Positions 16,571-23,547 of a stretch of DNA of 24,785 bases are shown piece by piece. The DNA is taken from positions 1-24,785 of the IMG/VR virus record IMGVR_UViG_3300027824_000016; one strand, given 5' to 3'. Each line of letters begins with the position of its first letter. The stretch's first letter is position 1. Under the pieces are notes generated by a model that did not search any database, was not told the DNA's origin, and saw only the letters and a program-made list of their open reading frames with translations. The stretch is from a virus. A program made the translations under genes and the position numbers.

Positions 16571-17599
16571 CTACCCTCCCTCTCGTTCCCGCTTGTATGA
16601 GCGGGCGAACTCTTGGATCAGCAACCCTCGCGACTCGGGGTCAAACTTACCATCGGCTCTCGCGGTAAGTGTGGGACGGGTCGGAGCGGGGGCGGCGGGT
16701 GATGCGGCGGTGGAGACCGCGGTGGCCCTGTTCTGGCGCTCCTGATCGGCAGGCGTGCGCTTGGAACCGGGGGTCGTGGGCTCGATTGGGCTGAGCACTT
16801 TGGCCCTGAGCCCCTCGTCGCGAAGCAGGGTGACCTCCAGGGCTTCCTCACACCCACGCTGGAAGTCCGCAGGTGTCGGCTCCTCGCGGCCGTTCTGCCG
16901 GGCGATGGCCGAGGCCAGCGCGGAAGGGAGTCCCTGGGTGCCTGCCTGCCTCGCCAGTTGGGCCACGTCGGAGGGTTCCAACTTGCCCGCCCACCGCCTG
17001 GCGAAGCTGTTCCCCGCCGCGGTGGCCGCGTTGAACGACGCCTGCTCGGTCTGTGCCTGGACCGAGGCTTCGTGCTGGAGCCGCCGGTACTCGACATCGG
17101 CCTTCTGAGTGGCCAGGATCTCGGCCTGCTGGGTGTAGAGAATGGCTTCGGCCGTGCCGGGGATGATCTCGTCGGGCAGGGAGAACTCGACGGGGACCGG
17201 CGGCGCAGGTGCCGCAAGGGGGACTTGTGGAGGAGCCACCGCAGGAGGCCCGTCGAGAACTTCGAGGATCCGCTGGGAGGTGTCGGGATCGGCCAGCGCA
17301 TCGCGCAAGTGCAGGAGACCCTCGCGCTCGGCGGTCGGTATCTCGTCCCAGGGATCGGGAGTGGTCGGGCCGGCACCGTCCCCAGCCGGCTCGACCAACT
17401 CCTCGACGGGCGGGATTTCAGCCCCACCCTCCACGTCCGGGCCAGGACCCGGGGGTCGTGCGTCCATGCGCTCGGCATGTCCGGCGATCTTCTTCTCGAA
17501 CTCGGCCATCAACACGTCGGGGTCGAGGTCCGCCGGGGCGAACTCGTCGTCTCCCGGGGCGGGAGTCGGGACGTGGAACAGGTCTTGGATGCTCGGCAT
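16571..17599 (-). CDS. Scaffold protein
   Basis: A 342-residue protein starting at ATG 17599 in a TGATG overlap. It is acidic and proline-rich over residues 1-150. Residues about 150-210 are an Ala/Gln/Glu helical region (ILYTQQAEILATQKADVEYR), probably coiled coil, and the C-terminus is basic (FARSYKREREGG). An acidic disordered front, a helical middle and a short basic C-terminal tail is the usual architecture of internal scaffolds, whose tail contacts the capsid protein. Its position immediately before the major capsid gene is also typical. It should leave the shell before or during DNA packaging. Sequence identity with a named scaffold family is not visible. Confidence 0.7.
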   Translation of the reverse strand: MPSIQDLFHVPTPAPGDDEFAPADLDPDVLMAEFEKKIAGHAERMDARPPGPGPDVEGGAEIPPVEELVEPAGDGAGPTTPDPWDEIPTAEREGLLHLRDALADPDTSQRILEVLDGPPAVAPPQVPLAAPAPPVPVEFSLPDEIIPGTAEAILYTQQAEILATQKADVEYRRLQHEASVQAQTEQASFNAATAAGNSFARRWAGKLEPSDVAQLARQAGTQGLPSALASAIARQNGREEPTPADFQRGCEEALEVTLLRDEGLRAKVLSPIEPTTPGSKRTPADQERQNRATAVSTAASPAAPAPTRPTLTARADGKFDPESRGLLIQEFARSYKREREGG

Positions 17600-17958
17600 C
17601 AGCCGGTAGCCGCCATCTGACCGGCGAGGCGCCGGGCGTCATCGGGTGAGATTCCCGAGCCGGACGGGCCGCCGTCGCCACCGGGGCCGGGGGGGGCACC
17701 GGGGGGCATACCACCGGGAGGCCCGGGAGGGGGACCAGCGCCGGGGGGCATCCCGCCACCAGGGGGCGGGCCAGCGCCAGCGCCGGGAGGCATGTGACCG
17801 GCCTGGGTGGCCTTGACGCACATACCCAGAATCTGGGCCAGGTCCTTCATGTGGGGGGACGCGTCGGGAGCCAGCATGGCGGTCGTGGCCGCCGCCGCGA
17901 TCTGCTGGAATCCTTCGGCAACCGAGGTGGGTGCCCCGGTCGTCCCCTTCGCCGCCAT
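17599..17958 (-). CDS. Gly/Pro/Met-rich low-complexity protein
   Basis: A 119-residue protein. ATG 17958 is chosen because the longer frame to 18024 would overlap the preceding gene by 64 bases. Residues 1-65 are helical (SVAEGFQQIAAAATTAML, then MKDLAQILGMCVKATQAG). Residues about 66-100 are almost wholly Gly, Pro, Met and Ala, with repeats of the GGMPPGA kind. The last 20 residues are again helical (ISPDDARRLAGQMAATG). The flexible tract may link two small helices. Such proteins can occur before scaffold genes; its function is not known. Confidence 0.65.
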   Translation of the reverse strand: MAAKGTTGAPTSVAEGFQQIAAAATTAMLAPDASPHMKDLAQILGMCVKATQAGHMPPGAGAGPPPGGGMPPGAGPPPGPPGGMPPGAPPGPGGDGGPSGSGISPDDARRLAGQMAATG

Positions 17959-17960
17959 GA

Positions 17961-18131
17961 CTAGAGCGGCGGGTTCTCGTTGACGGCCGGGATCGAGCCG
18001 GTCGCCTTGTAGTCCGAACCCCACGCGTCGGTGTGGGTCTGGCCCTGCTTCATAATCTTGGCCTTGCCCTTGGGCACGGCCAGGTTGGCGGGCTTGACGA
18101 CCTGACCTGGGGTGGACGCACTCTCAGCCAT
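17961..18131 (-). CDS. 56-residue hypothetical protein
   Basis: A small frame from ATG 18131 to TAG 17961 encodes 56 residues. It is preceded by AAGGAGA at a good distance and lies directly downstream of the promoter at 18191-18164, so it is the first gene of the capsid operon. It is basic in the middle (KGKAKIMKQGQTH), followed by the small segment DAWGSDYKATGSIPAVNENP. No cysteines, membrane segment or known motif is seen. Its translation is supported by the ribosome site and its two-base spacing to the next gene. Confidence 0.65.
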   Translation of the reverse strand: MAESASTPGQVVKPANLAVPKGKAKIMKQGQTHTDAWGSDYKATGSIPAVNENPPL

Positions 18132-18163
18132 GAGGATTCTCCTTCTCGTCGGCTGGCCGGAAC

Positions 18164-18191
18164 CCTATACCCAGGCGGGCAGGGATGTCAC
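18164..18191 (-). promoter_or_regulatory. Capsid-operon promoter
   Basis: On the minus strand GTGACA (18191-18186, five of six matches to TTGACA) is separated by 16 nt from TATAGG (18169-18164, four of six matches to TATAAT). The start should fall near 18157, giving a leader of about 26 nt before the ATG at 18131 and room for AAGGAGA. It follows the hairpin at 18206-18240 by 15 nt, so termination and re-initiation are adjacent. Confidence 0.6.
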
Positions 18192-18205
18192 GGACCCCCA
18201 GGCGC

Positions 18206-18240
18206 GAAGACACCCCGGTCCAGAGAGCCGGGGCATCTTC
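18206..18240 (-). terminator. Strong hairpin, probable terminator
   Basis: Read on the minus strand, GAAGATGCCCCGG pairs with CCGGGGTGTCTTC over 13 base pairs, two of them G-U, with a 9 nt loop (CTCTCTGGA). No T-run follows, so if it terminates it is of the U-tract-less kind reported for high-GC bacteria. It lies after the small basic genes and before the capsid promoter. Confidence 0.55.
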
Positions 18241-18263
18241 AAACGACTTAGGTGAGGAGGCGC

Positions 18264-18326
18264 CTACCGGCCCTTCCGCCCATGTCGCTTTCCGTGGCGC
18301 TTGCCGCGCTCGCGAATGGAGTCCAT
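18264..18326 (-). CDS. 20-residue basic peptide
   Basis: A very short frame from ATG 18326 to TAG 18264 encodes 20 residues, nine of them Lys or Arg. It is preceded by an excellent ribosome site (GGAGGGAGGTGA, about 5 nt before the ATG), which partly overlaps the stop of the gene before it. The strong site suggests real translation. If so, the peptide could bind nucleic acid or RNA-like surfaces, but there is no direct evidence. It is the last gene before the hairpin. Too short for any family match. Confidence 0.5.
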   Translation of the reverse strand: MDSIRERGKRHGKRHGRKGR

Positions 18327-18331
18327 ATGGG

Positions 18332-18502
18332 TCACCTCCCTCCGGATCTTGACGACTTCCGCTTTGAGCGGGAGTGCTTGCGACCTCTGCGGGCGTTGGA
18401 AAGAGAAGCGGCTACGGCCTGCTTCTGCGGGTAGCCAGAGTGCATCATCTCGGAGATGTTGCTGCTCACCGTCTTGCGGTCGCTACCTTTCTTCAACGGC
18501 AC
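18332..18502 (-). CDS. Conserved small phage protein (PLKKGS...PQKQAVA type)
   Basis: A 56-residue protein from GTG 18502 to TGA 18332. It reads PLKKGSDRKTVSSNISEMM followed by a PQKQAVAASLSNAR block. This is a widespread small phage and bacterial family (PLKKGxSxKTIxxNI then PxKQAVAxAL). I believe it is annotated as a DUF6496-like protein, though I cannot confirm the number. The C-terminal third is an added Lys/Arg/Ser-rich tail. The function of the family is unknown. It starts five bases after the end of the 44-residue gene. Confidence 0.75.
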   Translation of the reverse strand: MPLKKGSDRKTVSSNISEMMHSGYPQKQAVAASLSNARRGRKHSRSKRKSSRSGGR

Positions 18503-18505
18503 CGT

Positions 18506-18640
18506 CTACATCCGTCCTTGTCGCTTCGTGCCCAAGCGCCTGCGGGCCACGGAGCGGGTGAGCGCACCGTTGAAGCGTCGGCCCGAGGGCTTCTTTCCCC
18601 TTCTACCGCGAACGGTAGCACGCGGGTTGTTGCGGATCAT
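18506..18640 (-). CDS. 44-residue Arg-rich protein
   Basis: A small frame from ATG 18640 to TAG 18506 encodes 44 residues with 13 Arg and 3 Lys and no acidic residue, spaced along the whole length (for example RGRRGKKPSGRR and RSVARRRLGTKRQGR). Its start lies four bases after the preceding stop, so it is probably coupled. Composition suggests direct binding to DNA or RNA, perhaps charge neutralisation of packaged DNA, but I see no homologous motif. Overlapping plus-strand frames here are shadows. Confidence 0.6.
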   Translation of the reverse strand: MIRNNPRATVRGRRGKKPSGRRFNGALTRSVARRRLGTKRQGRM

Positions 18641-18643
18641 GGA

Positions 18644-18844
18644 TCAGTCGTCGGGGTCGGCCCGGTTGGAACCGTCGCACATGTTGACGCCTTCGTTGCC
18701 GTGGGGCCCGGTGTAGAACTCCTCGGGCTCCTCGAAGCGTCCCTGGTTGGACGAGGGGTGGTTGGACCCGTCGAACGCCAGACCCGAGATGATCCGACCC
18801 CGGTTCTTGGTCGAGAGGTTCGGGTGCATGTTTGATGTGGGCAT
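18644..18844 (-). CDS. 66-residue hypothetical protein
   Basis: ATG 18844 overlaps the stop of the gene before it (TAATG). The protein is Asn/Gly/Ser-rich with short motifs (NRGRIISGLAFDGSNHP, EPEEFYTGPHGNEG) and a Cys near the end (MCDGSN). There are no predicted membrane segments or cysteine pairs. It is not recognised, but its tight coupling supports expression. It may be a small virion or regulatory protein of this phage group. Confidence 0.6.
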   Translation of the reverse strand: MPTSNMHPNLSTKNRGRIISGLAFDGSNHPSSNQGRFEEPEEFYTGPHGNEGVNMCDGSNRADPDD

Positions 18845-19020
18845 TACGCCTCCTGGTTTGCGAAGAACTCAGCGAGGTCAGGGCGGCCGACTGGGTTGTC
18901 ATGCCACGCCTGGACCTTCTCGGAGTCACAGATGGCGACTCGGAACCCGTCCCCATCTGGCGGACCGTACTCATGGGTCTCGTCGGCTACCTCGCCACAG
19001 TTCACGCACTGTTGGGTCAT
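18844..19020 (-). CDS. 58-residue zinc-binding-like protein
   Basis: A start at ATG 19020 is chosen for its GGAAGGA ribosome site about 7 nt upstream; an in-frame ATG at 19056 would add 12 residues but has only a weak site. The protein has a CxxC pair at residues 5-8 (CVNCGEVADETHEYG), then His and a lone Cys (residue about 31), resembling half of a zinc ribbon. The C-terminal half is acidic and aromatic (VQAWHDNPVGRPDLAEFF). It is similar in style to the zinc-knuckle proteins at 20897-21280 and 3530-3631. Function unknown. Confidence 0.65.
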   Translation of the reverse strand: MTQQCVNCGEVADETHEYGPPDGDGFRVAICDSEKVQAWHDNPVGRPDLAEFFANQEA

Positions 19021-19070
19021 GGGTGAATCCTTCCACAAACTGAACAGGTCGAACATGGATGCCCCAATCC

Positions 19071-20900
19071 CTAATGTGCGTGTCCGGTGCCGGGACCCTT
19101 TGCCTGCTGGGGCTGGGCGTGGGCGATGGCCGCCTTCTGCTGGTCCTCGGCCTGCTTGCGGGCGAGCACGGAGTCGGCGTGGGCCACCTGGTACGCCTGG
19201 AGCACGAACAGGTCGTCCACGCAATCGGCCTGCTTGAGCTGCATGGCCTCTTGGATTCTGGCGGATCGGCTGGTGGGCTTCTGAGAGCCGGCGTTGACGG
19301 TCAGAGCGAAACGGAGGGGCTGGATCTTGAGCTTGCCCTTCTCGTCCACCTCGCCATTGGGGGAGTAGAAGTGCTGGGCGGCCAGGCGGATGGAGTTGGA
19401 CTCGCCGTCCTGGCCGACGATGGCCACGAACCGCTGGGTGTCGTAGTTGGTGCAGATGAGTTGGGCGATCAGCTCGTAGGCGGTGGACAGGCACGTTTCG
19501 AGGTTCCGCATGGCGGCGCGGACCCGGACGAACCCCGCCTCCTGGGAGGCCGAGACCTGCTTGTCGGTCGCCCGTCCCGAGGGGACCTCGCCCTTCTGGG
19601 AGCCCTGGATGCCCGAGATCCGCTCGATCTCCTCGCGCCAGAACATGACGAACTCCATGAGGGACTGGGGAAGGTTGGGGGGGCTGAGCCAGTCCGGCCG
19701 CTGGCCACTGGCGGTGTTGGCCCCGCCGTTGACTTCGAGGACCTGGCCGGGGCGGGCGACGAAACTGGCCCGGTCCACGCCTGATCCCTTGATGCCCACG
19801 AACATCGGGTTGCCGGTGAAGATGATGTTGTTCTGGCCCATGGCGAGAAGCTGGTTCATGGCCAGTTGGCAGGGGGCCAGGTCGCGCATGATGGGTGATC
19901 CGTAGAGGTCGCCGGTCTCGATGTCCACATAGCGGCAGTAGGGGTGGCGGTCGAAGCCGAAGATGTTCTCGGCCAGGTCGTCGAGCAGGATGTGGTTGCC
20001 GGACCAGACGGTCACCCGCCAGCGGTCCACCACCACTTCTTCCTCGTCCACCGTGGGATCGGTCCCCTCCCTGGTCACCCGGAGGTTCTCACGCCTCCAG
20101 CACTCGTAGACGTTGACGCCCTTGGTCTGTGAGGCGACGTGGCGGGGTGCCCCGCCCGGAGGCCCCCAGGTGGTGGGTCCCTGCCCGGCGTCCACGGGGA
20201 TCAGCCAGGAACCCTTCTGGCGGGAGGACATCTCGTTGGGGGGGATGTGGTCGGAGTTGGCCTCGCCCATCGAGACCGCCGAGGCGATGAGGGAGGCGGA
20301 TACCTCGGGGAACCGGCGCTCGATCTCGGTGAGCGTCATCGTGTGGACCTCGAAGATGTACTGGGCATCGTCGAGGGTGGAGGCCCAGGGGTCGAGGTAG
20401 ATGCACCAGGGGTTGGTGGCGTTGAGGACCACGTTACCCAGGCCCTCCTCCATGCCCGCGTCCCAGCCGACTTTCAGAATCCCCATGCCGTAGAGAGCCG
20501 AGTGCCACAACATCTGGACGACCTGGGTGTACCAGTGCTGGGTGGCGAAGTTGGCGTTGATAACCGCCTCCAACTGGGCGGCCAGGGTGTTTTGGGGGAT
20601 GGCGAACAGGGAGAACGGGTCACAGGCCGGGGTGATCGAGCAGGTGATCTCCTGGTCGAGCATCCAGCCGATACGCGAGTCGATGGCCGGGGCCAGCTCG
20701 TTCGCTCTGACCCCCGCTGCGACCGGGGTGGCCGAGGCGGCACGGTTGTTGACCAGCCGGTAGTTCCGCTTCCACTCCGCGCCCAGCGAGCCCTTGTGCT
20801 GCTTGGACTCCAGGTACATATCTTCGAGATAGTCGATGTAGGTGGCGTCGGAGACCGCGGGGTCCCGGCCTACTTGGATCATCGTCCCCTGGTTTTTCAC
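19071..20900 (-). CDS. Portal protein
   Basis: A 609-residue protein from GTG 20900, overlapping the stop before it by four bases. Residues 1-60 contain a Tyr/Arg-rich helix (DYLEDMYLESKQHKGSLGAE, WKRNYRLVNN). Residues about 95-190 carry the usual portal pattern: TLAAQLEAVINANFATQHWY, then WHSALYGMGILKVGWDAGM and NPWCIYLDPWASTLDDAQYI. Residues about 290-410 span the wing and stem region, and the C-terminal 90 residues are Ala/Gln-rich and helical, probably the barrel reaching into the head. This resembles portals of short-tailed phages. It makes the dodecameric DNA entry port and works with the terminase to package DNA. Confidence is high. Confidence 0.9.
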   Translation of the reverse strand: MKNQGTMIQVGRDPAVSDATYIDYLEDMYLESKQHKGSLGAEWKRNYRLVNNRAASATPVAAGVRANELAPAIDSRIGWMLDQEITCSITPACDPFSLFAIPQNTLAAQLEAVINANFATQHWYTQVVQMLWHSALYGMGILKVGWDAGMEEGLGNVVLNATNPWCIYLDPWASTLDDAQYIFEVHTMTLTEIERRFPEVSASLIASAVSMGEANSDHIPPNEMSSRQKGSWLIPVDAGQGPTTWGPPGGAPRHVASQTKGVNVYECWRRENLRVTREGTDPTVDEEEVVVDRWRVTVWSGNHILLDDLAENIFGFDRHPYCRYVDIETGDLYGSPIMRDLAPCQLAMNQLLAMGQNNIIFTGNPMFVGIKGSGVDRASFVARPGQVLEVNGGANTASGQRPDWLSPPNLPQSLMEFVMFWREEIERISGIQGSQKGEVPSGRATDKQVSASQEAGFVRVRAAMRNLETCLSTAYELIAQLICTNYDTQRFVAIVGQDGESNSIRLAAQHFYSPNGEVDEKGKLKIQPLRFALTVNAGSQKPTSRSARIQEAMQLKQADCVDDLFVLQAYQVAHADSVLARKQAEDQQKAAIAHAQPQQAKGPGTGHAH

Positions 20901-21280
20901 TTCACACCCTGGTCATGGAGCGCCTTGCGCTGGGGGTCGAGGTCGGCTTCCCGGTCCGACGAGGACATGCCGTGGAGGTCGTTCAAGGCGTCGGTGTCGC
21001 GGGCGTCCACCTGCTCCACTTTCACGTCCATCCCGAGCCTGCGGGACTCGCGGTCTATGCCCTGGGCCAGGACATTATCGAACTCCCTGCGGTTGGCAAC
21101 GTACTGGCCGACGACCGGGTTCCATCCCTCGTAGCCGCCGCCCGAGACCGTGGTTCGGATCTGTACGGAGTCCCAGCGCCGGGGTGAGATGGCACCGCAC
21201 TGGGGGCACATCCCCTCTGGCCCGCGGGAATGGTTGGTGAACCGGCCGTGGACCTTGCACCGGAACTCGAACTCGGTCAC
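20897..21280 (-). CDS. Zinc-ribbon protein, FmdB-like
   Basis: A 127-residue protein. GTG 21280 is chosen because it overlaps the terminase stop (GTGA) and starts the domain cleanly; a longer frame to 21319 would enter the terminase gene. Residues about 3-40 hold FEFRCKVHGRF then MCPQCGAI, giving CxxH and CxxC ligands of a zinc ribbon similar to FmdB. Residues about 45-125 are a helical, charged tail (REFDNVLAQGIDRESRR, then DREADLDPQRKALHDQG). Small zinc-ribbon proteins are often found between the terminase and portal genes in phages. The role is unknown; a link to DNA packaging is inferred from position. Confidence 0.75.
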   Translation of the reverse strand: MTEFEFRCKVHGRFTNHSRGPEGMCPQCGAISPRRWDSVQIRTTVSGGGYEGWNPVVGQYVANRREFDNVLAQGIDRESRRLGMDVKVEQVDARDTDALNDLHGMSSSDREADLDPQRKALHDQGVK

Positions 21281-23001
21281 AGCCAATCCTCGATCTCGTT
21301 CTCGACGACCAGGGACCATCCCCCGTCCTGGACCCCGAATCTAGCCCCCGCCGCGTTCATAACGGGGGTTCCCACGTTCGGGAGCCTGGGCATACCGGGG
21401 CCGACCGGGCCACCGGGACGCAAGCTGAGCAGGTTGGACTCGTTGACCGAGTCCCAGTCCATCGTCTGGCTCTCGGTCACCACGGTCATTATGCAGACCA
21501 TGAGGCTGGTTACGCAGTCGTCGTGGCCCGAGCGTCTCGCCGGTCCCCAGGTCCCGTCCTCCTGGAGGATGTACTGGGTCATCTCGTAGTAGGTGGCCGG
21601 GTGGTGGATGGTCACCCCGAGTCGCTTTACCAGGCCCTGGGTAGTGCCCACCGCCCAGGACTTGTTGCCCCGGGACATCGACCAGGCCAGGGTGGCGTTG
21701 GAGCGGCGCACCCGGTCGGGCCGGCGGTCGAACCAGATGTACGGGTAGTTGTTGTCCCGCAGCACGGTCAGGATGTTGGAGCCACCGCCCTGGATCTCGG
21801 TGTTGGCCATGGCCATGTTGTAGAAGTAGCAGAGTTCGAGAACCTTGTTGCCCAGCGTCTTGGGGTCGGTGTGGCCGTGCCAGACCGCCACCTGCTCCAT
21901 GGTCGCCCGGTCGATGACCTGGATGCAGGCCGGGTCGCCCTCCAGGGTCAGGGTCGGGTCGATGGCCACCGCGTACTGGCGCTTCTTGCGGGGGTCGGGG
22001 TACTGGTAGACCCAGAGTTTGCCACCGGGGTCGGGCTGGAAGGACATCTGGCCGTTGTCGTTGAACAGGAACCCGCGGTCACAGTCCACGTCCGGCTCGT
22101 AGCAGAGTCGGAGCTTGGGCAGGTCGAAGACGTTGGAGCCGGTGGACAGGAAGGCTTCCTCGGGAGTGCAGGGGTACTCCTCGTGGAACTTGTCGAGGTT
22201 CCCGAACGAGGCGATCTTGCGCCTGCGCCAGGCCAGTTTGGCCAGGGTCATGTGGTCGGGGAACTGGGCGAGTAGATCGCGCTCGTCCTCGTCCAGATCA
22301 GCGAAGGTGAGTTGGTGGTTGCGGTTGGCGTACTCCTCATGCAAGAACCAGGGGAAAAACATCGGCGTGAACATGGAGTCCGAGTCGGGGTCACAAGCCG
22401 ACATCCAGGTCTCGTAGTAGTAGCCGCCGACTCCCTCGGCGGTGGACTCCAGAACGACGATGGTGCCCGGCTCCTCGGGGACCGACTCGGTGAGGCCGGA
22501 CACGTCAATGGTGCCGTCAGGCCACCGGGCCACCTCGGAGCAATGGACGGCGCGGAGGGTCTTGCCACGGCCGGGGTCCTTCTTGGTGGCGGTGTCCGCG
22601 ATGATCGAGGACTCCAGGCCCTTCCACTCAAGGTAGCCCTCCCGGTCGTAGCGAGTCTGGAAGTCGGCCCGGAACGGTCCCATCTCCCAGTACCGCTTGG
22701 TCATGGAGAACAGGTAGTTGGAGTCGTCGCGCTCGGTCGAGAGGACCAGGGCGTTGGTGCCGGGGAACAGGAAGGCCCAGAGGAACAGGACGGCCTCGGT
22801 GATCGTGGACAGTCCGAGCTGGCGGCCCTTGAGGATGATGAGACGGATCGGTTTTTCGTGGTTGAAGTCGTACTCGATCTTGGCGACGTAGGCCCGCTGG
22901 GCCCAGGCGAAGGCATCGTCCTTGCGGAGCCGGATGACCTGGCCCTTCTTGGTCTTGATCGACAACTGCTCCAGAAGCGGCCAGAGGTCGAGGTTCTTCA
23001 C
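21277..23001 (-). CDS. terL: Terminase large subunit (packaging ATPase and nuclease)
   Basis: A 574-residue protein starting at GTG 23001. The ATPase half has a Walker A-type loop at residues 59-66 (GRQLGLST), a Walker B-type segment at about 150-156 (LRAVHCSE) ending in Glu, and a coupling motif at about 186-190 (STAEG). The nuclease half has acidic residues fitting an RNase H-like site: Asp348 (AVAIDPT), Glu402 (NTEIQGG) and Asp494/495 (SGHDDCV). This enzyme cuts concatemeric DNA and drives it through the portal using ATP. It follows the small subunit candidate and precedes the zinc-ribbon and portal genes, the normal order. Length fits the family. Confidence 0.93.
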   Translation of the reverse strand: MKNLDLWPLLEQLSIKTKKGQVIRLRKDDAFAWAQRAYVAKIEYDFNHEKPIRLIILKGRQLGLSTITEAVLFLWAFLFPGTNALVLSTERDDSNYLFSMTKRYWEMGPFRADFQTRYDREGYLEWKGLESSIIADTATKKDPGRGKTLRAVHCSEVARWPDGTIDVSGLTESVPEEPGTIVVLESTAEGVGGYYYETWMSACDPDSDSMFTPMFFPWFLHEEYANRNHQLTFADLDEDERDLLAQFPDHMTLAKLAWRRRKIASFGNLDKFHEEYPCTPEEAFLSTGSNVFDLPKLRLCYEPDVDCDRGFLFNDNGQMSFQPDPGGKLWVYQYPDPRKKRQYAVAIDPTLTLEGDPACIQVIDRATMEQVAVWHGHTDPKTLGNKVLELCYFYNMAMANTEIQGGGSNILTVLRDNNYPYIWFDRRPDRVRRSNATLAWSMSRGNKSWAVGTTQGLVKRLGVTIHHPATYYEMTQYILQEDGTWGPARRSGHDDCVTSLMVCIMTVVTESQTMDWDSVNESNLLSLRPGGPVGPGMPRLPNVGTPVMNAAGARFGVQDGGWSLVVENEIEDWL

Positions 23002-23005
23002 GGCC

Positions 23006-23440
23006 CTAGTGTGGCAGGTCAGGAACCTGGTTCAGAGGCACGAACTCGGCGAATGCGCTGTCGTCCTCCGAAGGTGGCCCGCTGCCCTCGGTCATCTCCC
23101 GCATCCGGACCAGCAACTCGTCGCGCTTCTCGGCGGTCTTCTCCGGTGTCCGGCGGGCGTTGACGGCGACGGTCTTGCCGATCACCAGCGAGGCGGCCCG
23201 CACCTGGTCGGCCGGGACGTTCTTGCCGTTGACGGCGCGGTTCATCACGTCGATGGCGTCCCACTCCAACTGCGTGAGGTATTCCTGCATGTCGTCGGTG
23301 CCGTACTTCTCGACTCGTAACTGGTCCCGGTAGGACTTCACGAAGACCGGATCGAGGTCGAAGACCCGGGCTACCAGGGCGTGGGGGACTCCTTCTTGGA
23401 GCAGGCCGCCCACCAGTGATTCGAGCAGGGTGTCATCCAT
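23006..23440 (-). CDS. terS: Terminase small subunit (candidate)
   Basis: A 144-residue protein from ATG 23440 in a TAATG overlap with the previous frame. Residues about 5-42 form a helix-turn-helix-like segment (LLESLVGGLLQEGVPHALVA, then RVFDLDPVFVKSYRDQL). Residues about 50-115 are an oligomerising helical region, and the last 30 residues are acidic and probably flexible. These are features of small terminase subunits, which bind the packaging site and regulate the large subunit. It directly precedes that gene. The family is diverse, so this is inference from size, motif and position. Confidence 0.75.
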   Translation of the reverse strand: MDDTLLESLVGGLLQEGVPHALVARVFDLDPVFVKSYRDQLRVEKYGTDDMQEYLTQLEWDAIDVMNRAVNGKNVPADQVRAASLVIGKTVAVNARRTPEKTAEKRDELLVRMREMTEGSGPPSEDDSAFAEFVPLNQVPDLPH

Positions 23441-23547
23441 TATTCGTCCATGTCGAAGACGCGGACCAGGACGGCGCGGTCCTTGAGGGCGTGCATCTTG
23501 AGGGCCAGTTCGGCCTGGTTGGACTGGACGATCACGGTGACTGCCAC
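23440..23547 (-). CDS. Downstream frame with unresolved start (possible frameshift product)
   Basis: The frame ends at TAA 23440 in a TAATG overlap with the small terminase. Protein-like sequence with regular strand and helix patterns (VEFIAVGGGV, GTVAVTVIVQSNQAELALKM, LVRVFDMDE) is visible from about position 23650. No ATG, GTG or TTG exists in frame between about 23655 and GTG 23547, which leaves only 35 residues if normal initiation is required. GTG 23547 has AGGAAAG about 9 nt upstream. The alternative is -1 slippage from the preceding gene at the AAACCCC heptamer (23661-23655). I list the conservative start. Function unknown. Confidence 0.5.
   Translation of the reverse strand: MAVTVIVQSNQAELALKMHALKDRAVLVRVFDMDE

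Noticed and set aside
18252-18835. Overlapping plus-strand frames across the small-gene cluster
   Set aside because: The minus strand has four coupled small genes here with ribosome sites and overlaps, while the plus-strand frames lack both and have shadow composition.
19021-19494. Long minus-strand extension upstream of the 58-residue zinc-type gene
   Set aside because: It overlaps the portal gene in another frame and is Pro/Arg/His-rich. The start at 19020 has a ribosome site.
22532-22555. Walker B of the large terminase ends in Ser-Glu rather than Asp-Glu
   Set aside because: A small residue before the catalytic Glu is seen in other large terminases of the HxSExAxW type, so this is not a defect.
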